The position numbers and the translations under genes were made by a program. A DNA stretch of 64,000 nucleotides from Diplonema papillatum. Taxonomy: Eukaryota > Euglenozoa > Diplonemea > Diplonemida > Diplonemidae. Within the stretch, counting starts at the first letter, position 1. Each line of letters starts with the position of its first letter. Shown one piece after another: positions 52,647-62,670 of the stretch. The stretch spans positions 1-64,000 of the forward strand of contig JAPJBO010000469.1 of assembly GCA_030068145.1 (NCBI GenBank), written 5' to 3'. Below the pieces are notes generated by a model, which had not been told where the DNA came from, made no database searches, and saw only the letters and a list, made by a program, of their open reading frames with translations.

Positions 52647-53453
52647 TTTGGCTTTGCAGCTCGAGCTCCGATCCAGCGAAAAGACGTCCTCCGGCCACGC
52701 CGACGCGGGCGAAGCCTGCGCGGTTGGGCTCTTGAGGATGCTCGTCGGCGAGGCACGCCCAGCATGGCCCAGCGGGCTGGAGGCCCGGCGACTGCGGAGG
52801 GTCTTCGACGAGGCCGCGGCGGGGGCGTTTTCGTCGGATCCTGAGTTCTGGTCGGACGAAGAGGTATCCGGTTCATTGGCGCCGGAAAGGACCCAGCAGA
52901 TCGGGTCCTTGGACGGATCGCAGTACGCCGTCGTGAACATGTACGCCGTGACGGACACGGGCTGCGGGAACTCGAAGATCACGGGGGCGAACGCTGCGTC
53001 GCACCACCGCTTGTTCGGCGCCGCGTGGCAGAGGTTGGCCGCCGTTTCGTGCGGCTCGCACCGGCCGCCCGGGTTGTGCGGGGTGGCGTCCGCGAGTGTG
53101 ACGGTCTCCGTGCCGCTGAAGAAGCTGATCGACCCGAGGTGCACCGCCGGGTCACCGTCGGGCTTCCAGCGGTGCACGGGAGGCGACGCGCCAGCCTTCG
53201 CCTTCGGCTGCTGCCCTCCGGCGGGTTCCCGGTGGAATGCGTGCCTCGCGTCCTCCGTAGACCGCCCCCTGGGTGGACGGTTCCCCGGCCTTTTCAAGGA
53301 GCTTAACGGTCGGTACGCATCCCCCGAGCCCGACGAGAACGACGATGAGTCGAAGCCCGAGCCCGTCTCCGTGCTGTCAGACTCGGATGTCTCCGACGAC
53401 TCCGTCGTGCTATCATCCAGCACAACGGCTATCTTCCGTGAGGGGCCAGGCAT
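52647..53453 (-). CDS. F5/8C-like (discoidin fold) domain protein, first coding exon
   Basis: ATG at 53453 (MPGPSRKIAVVLDDSTTESS) follows GAAAGTACAGC, a possible acceptor for the 5' leader. A Ser/Glu-rich disordered part is followed by a domain of about 90 residues: LGSISFFSGTETVTLADATP, RWCDAAFAPVIFEFPQPVSV, TAYMFTTAYCDPSKDPICWV, LSGAN. The pattern (conserved W-D, F-x-F-P-x-P, then T-A-x-D/C-P-x-x-D-P-x-x-W-x-L-x-G-x-N) is that of F5/8 type C or related galactose-binding-like domains. The rest is Ser/Pro-rich (SPTSILKSPTAQASPAS). The exon ends CTGCAAAGCCAAA|GTATGC in phase 0 and can join the exon at 49682. Three upstream partial copies exist. No signal peptide is visible, so it may act inside the cell. 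Confidence 0.65.
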
Positions 53454-53736
53454 GCTGTACTTTCTGCTCTTCTTCTTTTTCTGTGTTTTCCGACGATCCC
53501 TTTCTATAGGGCGGACAGATTGGTGTCTTTCGACTTTTCTTTCCCAGGCCCCCCCTCCTCCTCCAACCAGCAAGTGTCGCAGCACCAACCCACGGTAACG
53601 GGGTAGGCTGCGTTCTTTTGGTTGGACCTAGGCTTTGTTAGTCCTACGATGAATCGACAAAAAAGTGTTTATTAGCATTAAAAGATCCCATTTCGACAAA
53701 GGTCACCCGGATACTCTGAAATCCCCGGATTCGCTG

Positions 53737-54230
53737 AAAAAGCTGATCGACCCGAGGTGCACCGCCGGGTCACCGTCGGGCTTCCAGCGGTGCACGGGAG
53801 GCGACGCGCCAGCCTTCGCCTTCGGCTGCTGCCCTCCGGCGGGTTCCCGGTGGAATGCGTGCCTCGCGTCCTCTGTAGACCGCCCCCTGGGTGGACCGTT
53901 CCCCGGCCTTTTCAAGGAGCTTAACGGTCGGTACGCATCCCCCGAGCCCGACGAGAACGACGGATTCTCAAGCGTGCCGCTGAAAAAACTGATCGACCCG
54001 AGGTGCACCGCCGGGTCACCTTCCAGCGGTGCACGGGAGGCGACGCGCCAGCCTTCGCCTTCGGCTGCTGCCCTCCGGCGGGTTCCCGGTGGAATGCGTG
54101 CCTCGCGTCCTCCGTAGACCGCCCCCTGGGTGGACCGTTCCCCGGCCTTTTCAAGGAGCTTAACGGTCGGTATGCATCCCCCGAGCCCGACGAGAACGAC
54201 GATGAGTTGAAGCCCGAGTCCGTCTCCGTG
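53737..54230 (-). pseudogene. two partial copies of the F5/8C-like exon
   Basis: Copy 1 (about 53737-53965) and copy 2 (about 53980-54230) repeat the segment from FSSGSGDAYRPLSSLKRPGN to GSISFFS. Copy 2 has a deletion after PPVHRWK that shifts the frame. Neither has the domain core or splice sites. A third fragment is at 54960-55065. Confidence 0.7.
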
Positions 54231-54304
54231 CTGCAGATTGGCGTCGACATGTCTTTTTTGGATAAGCACCTGCTTTGCAGGAAATACTTGAGGAGGCTGC
54301 TTGT

Positions 54305-54445
54305 TTTTTGCATTCTGCAGCCATTATTTCAGCCTAAACGAGCATCCGACCAGTTATTTTGAATTTGCCGAGCATTTTAGGACCACCCAAGTGGTAGGTT
54401 TCTAGTTTTTGGGCTGCTGGGGGCCCCCCGTTCTTCGGAAAAACA
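54305..54445 (-). repeat. family C dispersed repeat
   Basis: GCAGCCATTATTTCAGCCTA, AACGAGCATCCGACC, GGACCACCCAAGTGG, GGCCCCCCGTTCTTCGG. Inverted copy at 63490-63690; shorter relatives at 36760 and 37420. Confidence 0.65.
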
Positions 54446-54447
54446 GG

Positions 54448-54958
54448 GGTCTTTCAGGGTCCTTTCAGGTTTCTTTCAGGGTCCTTTCAGGGTCCTTTCA
54501 GGGTCCTCGCAGGGTCCTTTCAGGGTCCTTTCAGGGTCCTTTCAGGGTCCTTTCAGGGTCCTTTCAGGGTCCTTTCAGGGTCCTTTCAGGGTCCTTTCAG
54601 GGTCCTTTCAGGGTCCTTTCAGGGTCCTTTCAGGGTCCTTTCAGGGTCCTTTCAGGGTCCTTTCAGGGTCCTTTCAGGGTCCTTTCAGGGTCCTTTCAGG
54701 GTCCTTTCAGGGTCCTTTCAGGGTCCTTTCAGGGTCCTTTCAGGGTCCTTTCAGGGTCCTTTCAGGGTCCTTTCAGGGTCCTTTCAGGGTCCTTTCAGGG
54801 TCCTTTCAGGGTCCTTTCAGGGTCCTTTCAGGGTCCTTTCAGGGTCCTTTCAGGGTCCTTTCAGGGTCCTTTCAGGGTCCTTTCAGGGTCCTTTCAGGGT
54901 CCTTTCAGGGTCCTTTCAGGGTCCTTTCAGGGTCCTTTCAGGGTCCTTTCAGGGTCCT
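54448..54958. repeat. 11-bp minisatellite, about 45 units
   Basis: GGGTCCTTTCA repeated with almost no variation. It appears to have expanded from the GGTCTTTCAGG end of the family C repeat. The 11-residue frame that runs through it results from the 33-bp triple unit. Confidence 0.95.
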
Positions 54959-54959
54959 T

Positions 54960-55065
54960 AAACGTGCACCTTCGGCTGCTGGCCGGCGGGTTCCCGGTGA
55001 TGCAGCGCGTCTCCGTGCTGTCAGACTCAGAAGGCTCCGTCGTGCTCCCCACCAGGCCCAGGCCG
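54960..55065 (-). pseudogene. third fragment of the F5/8C-like exon
   Basis: CACCTTCGGCTGCTGGCCGG and CGTCTCCGTGCTGTCAGACTC match the sequence around 53200-53230 and 53370-53420 with the middle deleted. Confidence 0.55.
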
Positions 55066-55419
55066 GTAGAGCAGGTGAACCTTCAAACCCCGCACTTGAC
55101 CCCTTTTGCCAGAAAGTGCGTATTCGCAAATGAAAAGAAGACGGGGCAGCGAGGCTAGGGGCAAAGCGTCTTGCAGACTGGAATTCATGCAAGAATACGA
55201 GGCTAGAAGCTCTAGGCTCCGCAGGATGTGATCCCGCCGTTTCGATCCGCGGACACACCCCAGAGCTCGCAAGGGTGGAATTTGAACGGCAATTTGAACG
55301 TCCGGGACGCTGGTTCTTAGCCAGAGGCGCGGTGTATCGGCGTCTGTTGTGCCTTTTGTGAGCCGGTCCACTTGGACCGTGCATCGAATTGCCTGCTGGT
55401 ATTGCAACGACGCGTGGAA

Positions 55420-55660
55420 ACCTTTGACCGCCGCGGGCAATTTCCTTTGCAGGTTGCACTGGTGGCAACCTTTTGAACGCCGCGGGAAGTTTCCTTCCGC
55501 AGACTGCACTGATGGAAACCTTTTGAACGCCGCGGGAAACTTCCTTCCGCAGATTGCACTGGTGGAAACCTTTTGAACGCCCCGGGAAGTTTCCTTCCGC
55601 AGTGGAAACCTTTTGAACGCCGCGGGAAATTTCCTTTCCGCAGGTTGCACTGCTGGGGAC
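55420..55660. repeat. 50-bp minisatellite
   Basis: CCTTTTGAACGCCGCGGGAA with TTTCCTTCCGCAG, period 50 bp (55471, 55521, 55571), last units shortened. Five units. 55070-55420 shows no gene. Confidence 0.85.
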
Positions 55661-55679
55661 CTTTTCGTGTGCATTGCAC

Positions 55680-55990
55680 TTCCTCCGTTTCCGCGCTCGA
55701 TTCGTCACGCTCAGTTCAACAAGGTCGGAGTTTGCGTCGTTTCCGTTCTCCGAGGTCATCGCAAGGCGACTCCGTTTCGACGCAGGCTCAGCACTCGATT
55801 CGTCACGCTCAGTTGCAGCAAGGTCGCAGTTTGCGTCTTCACCGTTCTGTTCACGGGATTTTGCACCGCTTTCGTCTTCTTCTTTTTCTTCGGAAGAGGA
55901 GGCGTCGAGATGCAGGTTATCGCAAGGCGCTTCTTCGTCTTCGTCGCCACCAAGTGCAGCTTCACGCAAATGCCGACGGTGGTGTTCAGC
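55680..55990 (-). pseudogene. partial copies of the FRA10AC1 acidic tail
   Basis: Encodes NLHLDASSSEEKEEDESGAK, SREQNGEDANCDLAATERDE, SSAEPASKRSR, matching the gene's DLHLDASSSEEEADEKEEDG ... SREQNGEDTNCDLAATERDE. A second, more decayed copy (ENGNDANSDL..RKRRKCNAHEK) follows at about 55680-55790. They lie downstream of the FRA10AC1 stop in the same orientation. Confidence 0.7.
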
Positions 55991-56007
55991 ACTGCCCAGC
56001 ATGCTTC

Positions 56008-56859
56008 TCACGGGAACATCTCCTTCAAGAACGCATCGAACTCTTCCTCTTTCGACGGCTGCTTCTTTTTGACGCCGCAGGCAGCATCCGCCTCCTTCCG
56101 ACGCACAGCCCAGTACTCGTCAGCACTCGGTCCCTCAGGCGCAGGCGCAGGACTTTCGTGCGGATTGCGCTTCCTCCGCTTCGACGCAGGCTCAGCACTC
56201 GATTCGTCACGCTCAGTTGCAGCAAGGTCGCAGTTTGTGTCTTCGCCGTTTTGTTCGCGGGATTTTGAACGTCTTCCGTCTTCTTCTTTTTCATCTGCCT
56301 CTTCTTCGGAAGAGGAGGCGTCGAGATGCAGGTCATCAGAGGTCACTGCGAGGTGCTTTTTCTTCTTCGCTGCGACCCTCCGCGAAACCATCAACTTCGC
56401 ACGGCATCGACGGCACAGCCGTACTTTGACCAACGCTTCCTTTTTAACGCCTCCTTCTTTGAACTTGAAGGGCACTTCCAGGGACGCGAGTCGTGTCGCC
56501 TTCCCGCAGACGGGGAGAGAGCCGCAGCTGAACTGGCCTTTTCCGGCGACTACTTCGCTTTCCGTCCTCCACCGCATGCCGACCAGCCCCTTGGTGTGGT
56601 GGGTCAAGTCTACCAGTGCGTACTCTCTGAACAGCTTGTCTCGGTACGCCTGCGCGACGCGCCTCGCCCAGGCGGCAGCGTCGCCGCTGCTGCTTTCCGC
56701 GTCGTCCGCCGGTTCGTCGGCGGCGTCGATGAACCGGTACTCGGCCCGGATCAGCTCCAAGTCGGTCTTCGCCGCTTCGCTTCGCTGCGCGCGGAAAAGA
56801 GCCATCATCTCGATGTGCTTCTCCCACGGCGTCTTGCCCAGAACTGACAGGCCGCGCAT
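56008..56859 (-). CDS. FRA10AC1: FRA10AC1-family protein
   Basis: 283 codons from ATG 56859 (MRGLSVLGKTPWEKHIEMMA). The core matches the family: TDLELIRAEYRF, WARRVAQAYRDKLFREYALV, GMRWRTESEVVAGKGQFSCG, LASLEVPFKFKEGG, KEALVKVRLCRRCRAKL, with Cys pairs (CGSLPVC and CRRC) placed as a zinc site, and a short C-terminal EEEFDAFLKEMFP typical of the family. The insert between is Ser/Glu/Lys-rich. Human FRA10AC1 is somewhat longer. Family members are nuclear and associate with spliceosomes. A pyrimidine tract ending CCCGAAG just before AAAAGCGACGCGAAGATG may be an acceptor for a leader or upstream exon. No frame break. Tail copies lie downstream. Confidence 0.88.
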   Translation of the reverse strand: MRGLSVLGKTPWEKHIEMMALFRAQRSEAAKTDLELIRAEYRFIDAADEPADDAESSSGDAAAWARRVAQAYRDKLFREYALVDLTHHTKGLVGMRWRTESEVVAGKGQFSCGSLPVCGKATRLASLEVPFKFKEGGVKKEALVKVRLCRRCRAKLMVSRRVAAKKKKHLAVTSDDLHLDASSSEEEADEKEEDGRRSKSREQNGEDTNCDLAATERDESSAEPASKRRKRNPHESPAPAPEGPSADEYWAVRRKEADAACGVKKKQPSKEEEFDAFLKEMFP

Positions 56860-56925
56860 CTTCGCGTCGCTTTTCTTCGGGAGGGGGGTGGGAAACCTTA
56901 AGTGGGTTGTATTCAGACAGAACAC

Positions 56926-57951
56926 TGCCTTGCGTGCATGTTTGTCTTACATCCAAACTTCTTTCTTGCAAGACTTTTCAAAGACTGCGGAGGTCAGCTA
57001 CCGGAGAGGGTGTGTGTGTGTTGTGCGGTAACCTGATACGTGTGTGTGCGATGATGTGTTTGCGTGGCAGCCTGATACGTGTGCGCTGGCTGTTACACGA
57101 GCTTGATGGGCAACGCCTGCTGCACACGGGGACTCGTTTGCGACAATAAAACCTCGGAGGGAAAAAGACTGCGTGTTTATCCCACTCAAGTCTTCTCTCT
57201 CGTTTTTTTTTCTAGCGTTATTTGTGGATTAGAAGGTCGGTATTTTAAAGTCTCCGGTTGACCGTAGAGGCTTGGGTATGGGGGGGGGTTGAGAAAAGTG
57301 AGAGAGGGTGCCGCTCGTTTCGGGTGATGTGTCGTTCCGTTGTGAAACCATGAAGTCCCCTAACGCGTTAGGGGGTGTTTGGGATTGTTTAGGGTGTGGT
57401 CGTTCTGCTACGGCGTGAAAAGCCAGGAAGTTTCGACGCTAATCTTCGACTCTTGATTATGTTCACCGGTTGCGTGCTCGTCAGGAAGATCCCGGTGCCT
57501 GGCTTTTCTTCTGGGTGGTTTCGTGTTGCTCGGCAGCTGTGTGTTACATTCGTTCGTGAACCCCGATCCGTTCACACAAGCTGTGTGACCCTACCTGACT
57601 TTCCGGCACCAGACATGTCCGCGAACTGTATTCATTGCCAAGTTTGGGTACCATTCCTTGCTTCTCGCGTTGGTCTGTCGCATGGTCCAAGAAGCAAAGC
57701 GGAAGGCACTGGCTTGGTAAAGACTGAAGTCGGAACGAAACGAACGGAAAACGCTGCTGACTGCTCGCACCGCGTACTTGTCGTTATTGATAACACACTG
57801 TTCCTTAAGACGACGAGAGTGCAGCGACCGCATATGCCGACCCGCACTGAAGAAGGAATCCCAAGCGAATTCCCCTCGTCAAACGACTCCGAAGCAGGGC
57901 CTCTTTACCTGAGATGTCATTCCTTGTACTAGGGGACCTCGGCATCGCAGG
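56926..57951. other. intergenic with a perfect palindrome; no supported gene
   Basis: CCCCTAACGCGTTAGGGG at 57357-57374 is an 18-bp perfect palindrome. A 178-codon plus-strand frame (57396-57932) has no domain and ordinary composition for this region. Confidence 0.45.
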
Positions 57952-58138
57952 AAAATACTCGAGGGGACTGCCTTGTGCTCATGTCGAAGGAGGCTAGAGG
58001 GGGAGAAAACAATACAACACGCAAAGTGGGTCCTTTTTGTTGAACGCTTACGCCGCCACTAAACCCAGCTTTACCTGTGTTTCGTGTGGGCTGCAGCACA
58101 TCTACCTCGCATATATAAGCAGGTGCTCATACAACAAA
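57952..58138 (+). mobile_element. family B element
   Basis: GGAAAATACTCGAGGGGACTG, GGAGGCTAGAGGGGGAGAAA, GAACGCTTACGCC, ending AGCAGGTGCTCATACAACAAA. The sequence from 58139 to 59044 shows no gene, only an imperfect repeat (GGACCACCCGCCTGGCATGC and similar near 58515 and 58670). Confidence 0.65.
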
Positions 58139-59044
58139 AAATAGGGCCGTAGGAAAATCACGGCACGGGTTCGTGCGCATGTGTGCATCCCCTGTTTCGA
58201 GGCTAGTTGCAACACGATACGTTTTCCGCAAAGACAACTTCGCTTGTTACCAAGGTTACACTGTCCCATCCCAACTTTTGTAACACTTCCATACTCGCCG
58301 TGGTGAGTAGCTCAAAATTGTCGACAAGTCGTCGTCGTGGTGCGGAATGTCTGGACTGTATTTATTTTCCTTTTTTGGGGTTCGACACTATCATTGACAA
58401 GTACGCGGTGTTCAGAAAGCCTGAAGGGACAGTGGAAAATCGCTATCAGCAGGCGCGATACCTCTAGCAGGACAAGGTGAGGGGACATGCGGTACCCCAA
58501 AAGGCAAACAAATCCGGACCACCCGCCTGGCATGCTGAAGCATGCGATCTCCTACTCAGCGATGAGCCTTCCTTCTCATCTCCCAGGGGGCTGTCGGTAG
58601 GCGAGAAGTTCCGGAATGGCAGGAAAAGGAAAGGTGGTTGGGGACACAGCGGCTACCCGAAAGGGAAACCGGTCCACCCGCCCGACACGGCAAAGCATGC
58701 GAGCTCCTGCTGAGCGAGAACACAGCCCCCCCTCCGCAAACCCATCCTATTGCAGTTTACGATGGGAATCGTCGTCAGCAATGGAGGCCCAATACGCACA
58801 CAATACCCCAGGTACCGGTGGGTGGCCTGGGTGGGTGAAGTCTACTCAACATTCTCATGGATTCCTATCCGACAACTGGCGAGTCTTTCTATCCCTTCCG
58901 CAAGTTGTACGTTGCAAAGTTGATTTTAAGTTTTAATAGCTTCTTCTTCCCTTTTTCTTGTTTCGGTTCGGTAGAAGCGATCATGTGCGAACAAGGCTGA
59001 GGTGCTCAAGCGACAATTCCACCTTGTAGCACAGAGGCCCGGCT

Positions 59045-59835
59045 ACAATCGCTGCGTCGGCAGGCGAGAGATGCCTGCCAGGACGTCACCCGAATAGAGA
59101 GCTGCCATCGCTGCGTCGGCAGGCGAGAGATGCCTGCCAGGACGTCACCCGAATAGAGAGCTGTCGTCGCTGGGTCGGGAGGCGAGAGATGCCTGCCAGG
59201 ACGTCACCCGAATAGAGAGCTGCCATCGCTGCGTCGGGAGGCGAGAGATGCCTGCCAGGACGTCACCCGAATAGAGAGCTGCAATCGCTGCGTCGGGAGG
59301 CGAGAGATGCCTGCCAGGACGTCACCCGAATAGAGAGCTGCCATCGCTGCGTCGGGAGGCGAGAGATGCCTGCCAGGACGTCACCCGAATAGAGAGCTGC
59401 CATCGCTGCGTCGGGAGGCGAGAGATGCCTGCCAGGACGTCACCCGAATAGAGAGCTGCCATCGCTGCGTCGGGAGGCGAGAGATGCCTGCCAGGACGTC
59501 ACCCGAATAGAGAGCTGCCATCGCTGCGTCGGGAGGCGAGAGATGCCTGCCAGGACGTCACCCGAATAGAGAGCTGCCATCGCTGCGTCGGGAGGCGAGA
59601 GATGCCTGCCAGGACGTCACCCGAATAGAGAGCTGCCATCGCTGCGTCGGGAGGCGAGAGATGCCTGCCAGGACGTCACCCGAATAGAGAGCTGCAATCG
59701 CTGCGTCGGGAGGCGAGAGATGCCTGCCAGGACGTCACCCGAATAGAGAGCTGCCATCGCTGCGTCGGGAGGCGAGAGATGCCTGCCAGGACGTCACCCG
59801 AATAGAGAGCTGCAATCGCTGCGTCGGGAGGCGAT
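59045..59835. repeat. 59-bp minisatellite, about 14 units
   Basis: ATCGCTGCGTCGGGAGGCGA and GACGTCACCCGAATAGAGAG, period 59 bp. First units have GGCAGG instead of GGGAGG. Confidence 0.95.
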
Positions 59836-60069
59836 GCCTGACAGGAAAGCAAAGGTTGGAGGATACCACCGTACCCGGAAGGGAAGTCCGGTAGACCCGC
59901 CTACCATCTGCCGCAAAAAGAAACGCCCCCCCGGTTGGTCGTCCGAATATCGGGCTTGAGAGGGCAGCTTGTTGCATCAACAGAGGAATAGTAGCGGCAT
60001 ACTTTACAACAGAGAATGGGGAAAGAAATGCGTAGTTTTGTCTCATTCTTTTACTTGTTTGTTGTCGAC

Positions 60070-60880
60070 AACATATTAACGCTACTAGGTTTTGAAAGAG
60101 GATGCGGGGAGTACTACGGGGTGAGCCCTGCCACGGCAACCTTTTCATGGAAGCCCTTGGACGTTTCGAAGTGCCCCGGGACGATGTGCGATGTGTTCCG
60201 CTTGTCGACGAAGTTGGTCGGCTTCCGCAGCGGGTCGTCGCCGCGGCGGGGCATCTGGTTCGTGTCCCCGAGCTTGAAGAAGTAGTGGCCCGTTTTGTGC
60301 TTCCTGGGCACGACTTCGGCGATCCGTGTCTGCGTTCGTCACTAGACGTTCTCGGCTTTGTTCCTACAATAACCCACAGAACGCTACAAGGTTTTGAAAG
60401 AGGATGCGGGGAGTACTACGGGTTGAGCCCTGCTGCTCTGGATCGTGTCTCCGAGCTTTAAGAAGTAGTGGCCCGTTTTGTGCTTCCTGGGCACGACTTC
60501 ATCGATCCGTGTCTGCGTTCGTCGCCAGACGTTCTCGGCTTTGTTCCTACAATAACCCACAGAACGCTACAAGGTTTTGAAAGAGGATGCGGGGAGTACT
60601 ACGGGTTGAGCCCTGCCACGGCAACCTTTTCATGGAAGCCCTTGGACGTTTCGAAGTGCCCCGGGACGATGTGCGATGTGTTCCGCGTGTCGACGAAGTT
60701 GGTCGGCTTCCGCAGCGGGTCGTCGCCGCGGCGGGGCATCTGGTTCGTGTCTCTGCTTTGTTCCTACAACTACCCAAAGGGTGCTACAAGGCTTGAGGCT
60801 TTGGAAGAGGATGTAGGGAGTGAGCCCTGTCACGGCAATGGCCCTCGGATGCTTCTACGTTCGATGCACACAATTTCCCG
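60070..60880 (-). pseudogene. three partial copies of the 3' end of the 60913-62025 gene
   Basis: The copy at about 60089-60345 encodes HYFFKLGDTNQMPRRGDD and on to KGFHEKVAVAGLTP with only two changes over ~57 residues. Another at about 60390-60500 lacks most of it, and one at about 60570-60780 keeps the last ~45 residues with a divergent start. Each begins near GGTTTTGAAAGAGGATGCGG (plus strand). Confidence 0.75.
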
Positions 60881-60912
60881 CCGGAATGTTTTGGAAAAGG
60901 ATACGGGGAGTA

Positions 60913-62025
60913 CTACGGGTTGAGCCCTGCCACGGCAACCTTTTCATGGAAGCCCTTGGACGTTTCGAAGTGTCCCGGGACGATGTGCGATGTGTTCCGC
61001 GTGTCGACGAAGTTGGTCGGCTTCCGCAGCGGGTCGTCGCCGCGGCGGGGCATCTGGTTCGTGTCCCCGAGCTTGAAGAAGTAGTGCGCCTTCTTGTACG
61101 CCGTCGGCTCGGCTTCGGCGATGCGGTCCCGGAAGGTGTCCGCGTTCGTCGTCGCGAAGTCGCCTTCGTGCCGCTTGCCGCGCCGCTCCTTCGCCCGCGC
61201 CGCCTCTTCCAACTGCTCGGCGGTCGCCTCCTGCAGCGACTTGTGCAGCAACGGCTCCCGCGCGTGCCGTGACATTTGCTTGTCGGCTTCGGCGGAGTCG
61301 AACTCGCGCATGTGCGCCTTGTAGGTAGACCTCGGAGGCCCGCCCACCCACGACTTGCCCCTGGCTTTATCACGGGCGGTTGCTGATGCGTTGGATTGGG
61401 TCGACTTGAAGTGGGTTTGCAACGCGTCGATGTCTTTGATGGCTTCGTTGGTTTCTAAAAACGTGTCGGCGAAGCGGTTAGGCCCGGGCGGGTTGCGGGC
61501 CTGCTCGCGTTTGAGGACGTGTCGCGGCTTCTGGAGGATGGTGTCGACGGCTGATTGGTCAACAACCGGCAGGAAGTCCACGTGCGCCTCCTTCATGGTG
61601 GTCGTCCACGCGTCGGGCTTCTGGGTTTGGAAAGGCCCGCGGAGCCTTTCGCGCTCGAGGGCGAGCTCCACCTCGCGCTGCCTGCCTTCCTTGTACGCCT
61701 GCAGAGCATCGTCTCCAATCACCTCCCTCTGCCTCCTGGCTGTCTCGCTGAGCGTCTCCAAGTACCCGACGGAGCCCGGCACGTTCCGGACCTTGCCCAC
61801 GGTGCTCTTCTCCATCTCGATGCTGCCGAGGGTGTCCGCCAGCTTGTCCGCGGTGGCATACCCGGCGGCGCCCTTTCTGCAAGGGTCGTAGCCGCTGTGC
61901 ATGCCTTTGACCAGCCGCCCCGTCTTCAGCTGCGGGAACGGCTCGAGGCGGTCCTTCGCTTGGTTCTGCAGCAGGCGCGGGATCTGAGACGGCATCCCGA
62001 CAAAGTCTGTGCTGGTAGACATCAT
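60913..62025 (-). CDS. possible flagellar/microtubule-associated protein, unknown family
   Basis: 370 codons from ATGATG at 62025 to TAG. The start is MMSTSTDFVGMPSQIPRLLQ. The product is hydrophilic with no signal or membrane segment. Helical charged parts (ETARRQREVIGDDALQAYKE; EQLEEAARAKERRGKRHEGD) alternate with short motifs such as TTMKEAHVDF, STYKAHMREF and TTNADTFRD, a T-[TS]-x(4-6)-[DE]-F spacing common in microtubule inner or axonemal proteins. The C-terminal block HYFFKLGDTNQMP ... NTSHIVPGHF is the best-kept part in the duplicated copies. No name can be assigned; the flagellar role is inference. A (CA)n tract lies just upstream of the ATG. Copies of its 3' end lie downstream and of its middle upstream. 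Confidence 0.7.
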   Translation of the reverse strand: MMSTSTDFVGMPSQIPRLLQNQAKDRLEPFPQLKTGRLVKGMHSGYDPCRKGAAGYATADKLADTLGSIEMEKSTVGKVRNVPGSVGYLETLSETARRQREVIGDDALQAYKEGRQREVELALERERLRGPFQTQKPDAWTTTMKEAHVDFLPVVDQSAVDTILQKPRHVLKREQARNPPGPNRFADTFLETNEAIKDIDALQTHFKSTQSNASATARDKARGKSWVGGPPRSTYKAHMREFDSAEADKQMSRHAREPLLHKSLQEATAEQLEEAARAKERRGKRHEGDFATTNADTFRDRIAEAEPTAYKKAHYFFKLGDTNQMPRRGDDPLRKPTNFVDTRNTSHIVPGHFETSKGFHEKVAVAGLNP

Positions 62026-62334
62026 TTTCTTCGGGTTTCGTGTGTGTGTGTATGTGTGTGTTGGATTTGGTTCGCTTCTTTTCAGAGACGGGTCAGGTTT
62101 CTGCGTTGTGAGACTTTATAAGGTTGTGTCTCGGGGGTTCATCGAGAGATTGAACTAAGAGCAGCCAGGAAGACTATTCGGCAGAATTTTGTGTTCTTCT
62201 GCTAGATTGTGAGCGGCAACGTGGGCTTGCTTCGCTGTGGTTGTCTACGGTTTTCGGTTTGGACTTTGAGGAACGGAGGCTTTCACGATAAGAAGTGCTA
62301 GGTCTACTGCCTTCTCTGCATGCGTGGAGGCTGT

Positions 62335-62670
62335 GCCTGCTGTCCGGGCCTGCTCGCGCTTGAGGACATGGCGCGGCTTCTGGAGGATGATGTCGACGGC
62401 TGATTGGTCGACGACAGGCAGGTCGTCCACGCGTCAGGCTTCTGGGTATGGAACGGCCCGCGGAGCCTTTCGCGCTCAAGGGCGAGCTCCACCTCGCTGC
62501 CTGCCTTCCTTGTACGCCTGCAGAGCATCGTCTCCAATCACCTCCCTCTGCCTCCTGGCTGTCTCGCTGAGCGTCTCCAAGTACCCGACGGAGCCCGGCA
62601 CGTTCCGGACCTTGCCCACAGTGCTCTTCTCCATCTCGATGCTGCCGAGGGTGTCCGCCAGCTTGCCCCA
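62335..62670 (-). pseudogene. internal fragment copy of the 60913-62025 gene
   Basis: Matches 61497-61845 with several deletions (PVVDQSAVDIILQKPRHVLK, QPSTS; the ERERLRGPF segment kept). It lacks both ends of the gene and lies upstream of its start. Confidence 0.75.

Noticed and set aside
54409..55158. 249-codon plus-strand frame with an 11-residue repeat
   Set aside because: Product of the 11-bp minisatellite read in triple units.
57396..57932. 178-codon plus-strand frame
   Set aside because: No domain, no repeat conservation and an overlapping frame on the other strand; length alone is not enough.
59045..59835. Regular repeats as a CRISPR array
   Set aside because: Units are contiguous 59-mers without unique spacers, there are no cas genes, and the window has spliceosomal introns. 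The same applies to the other arrays.
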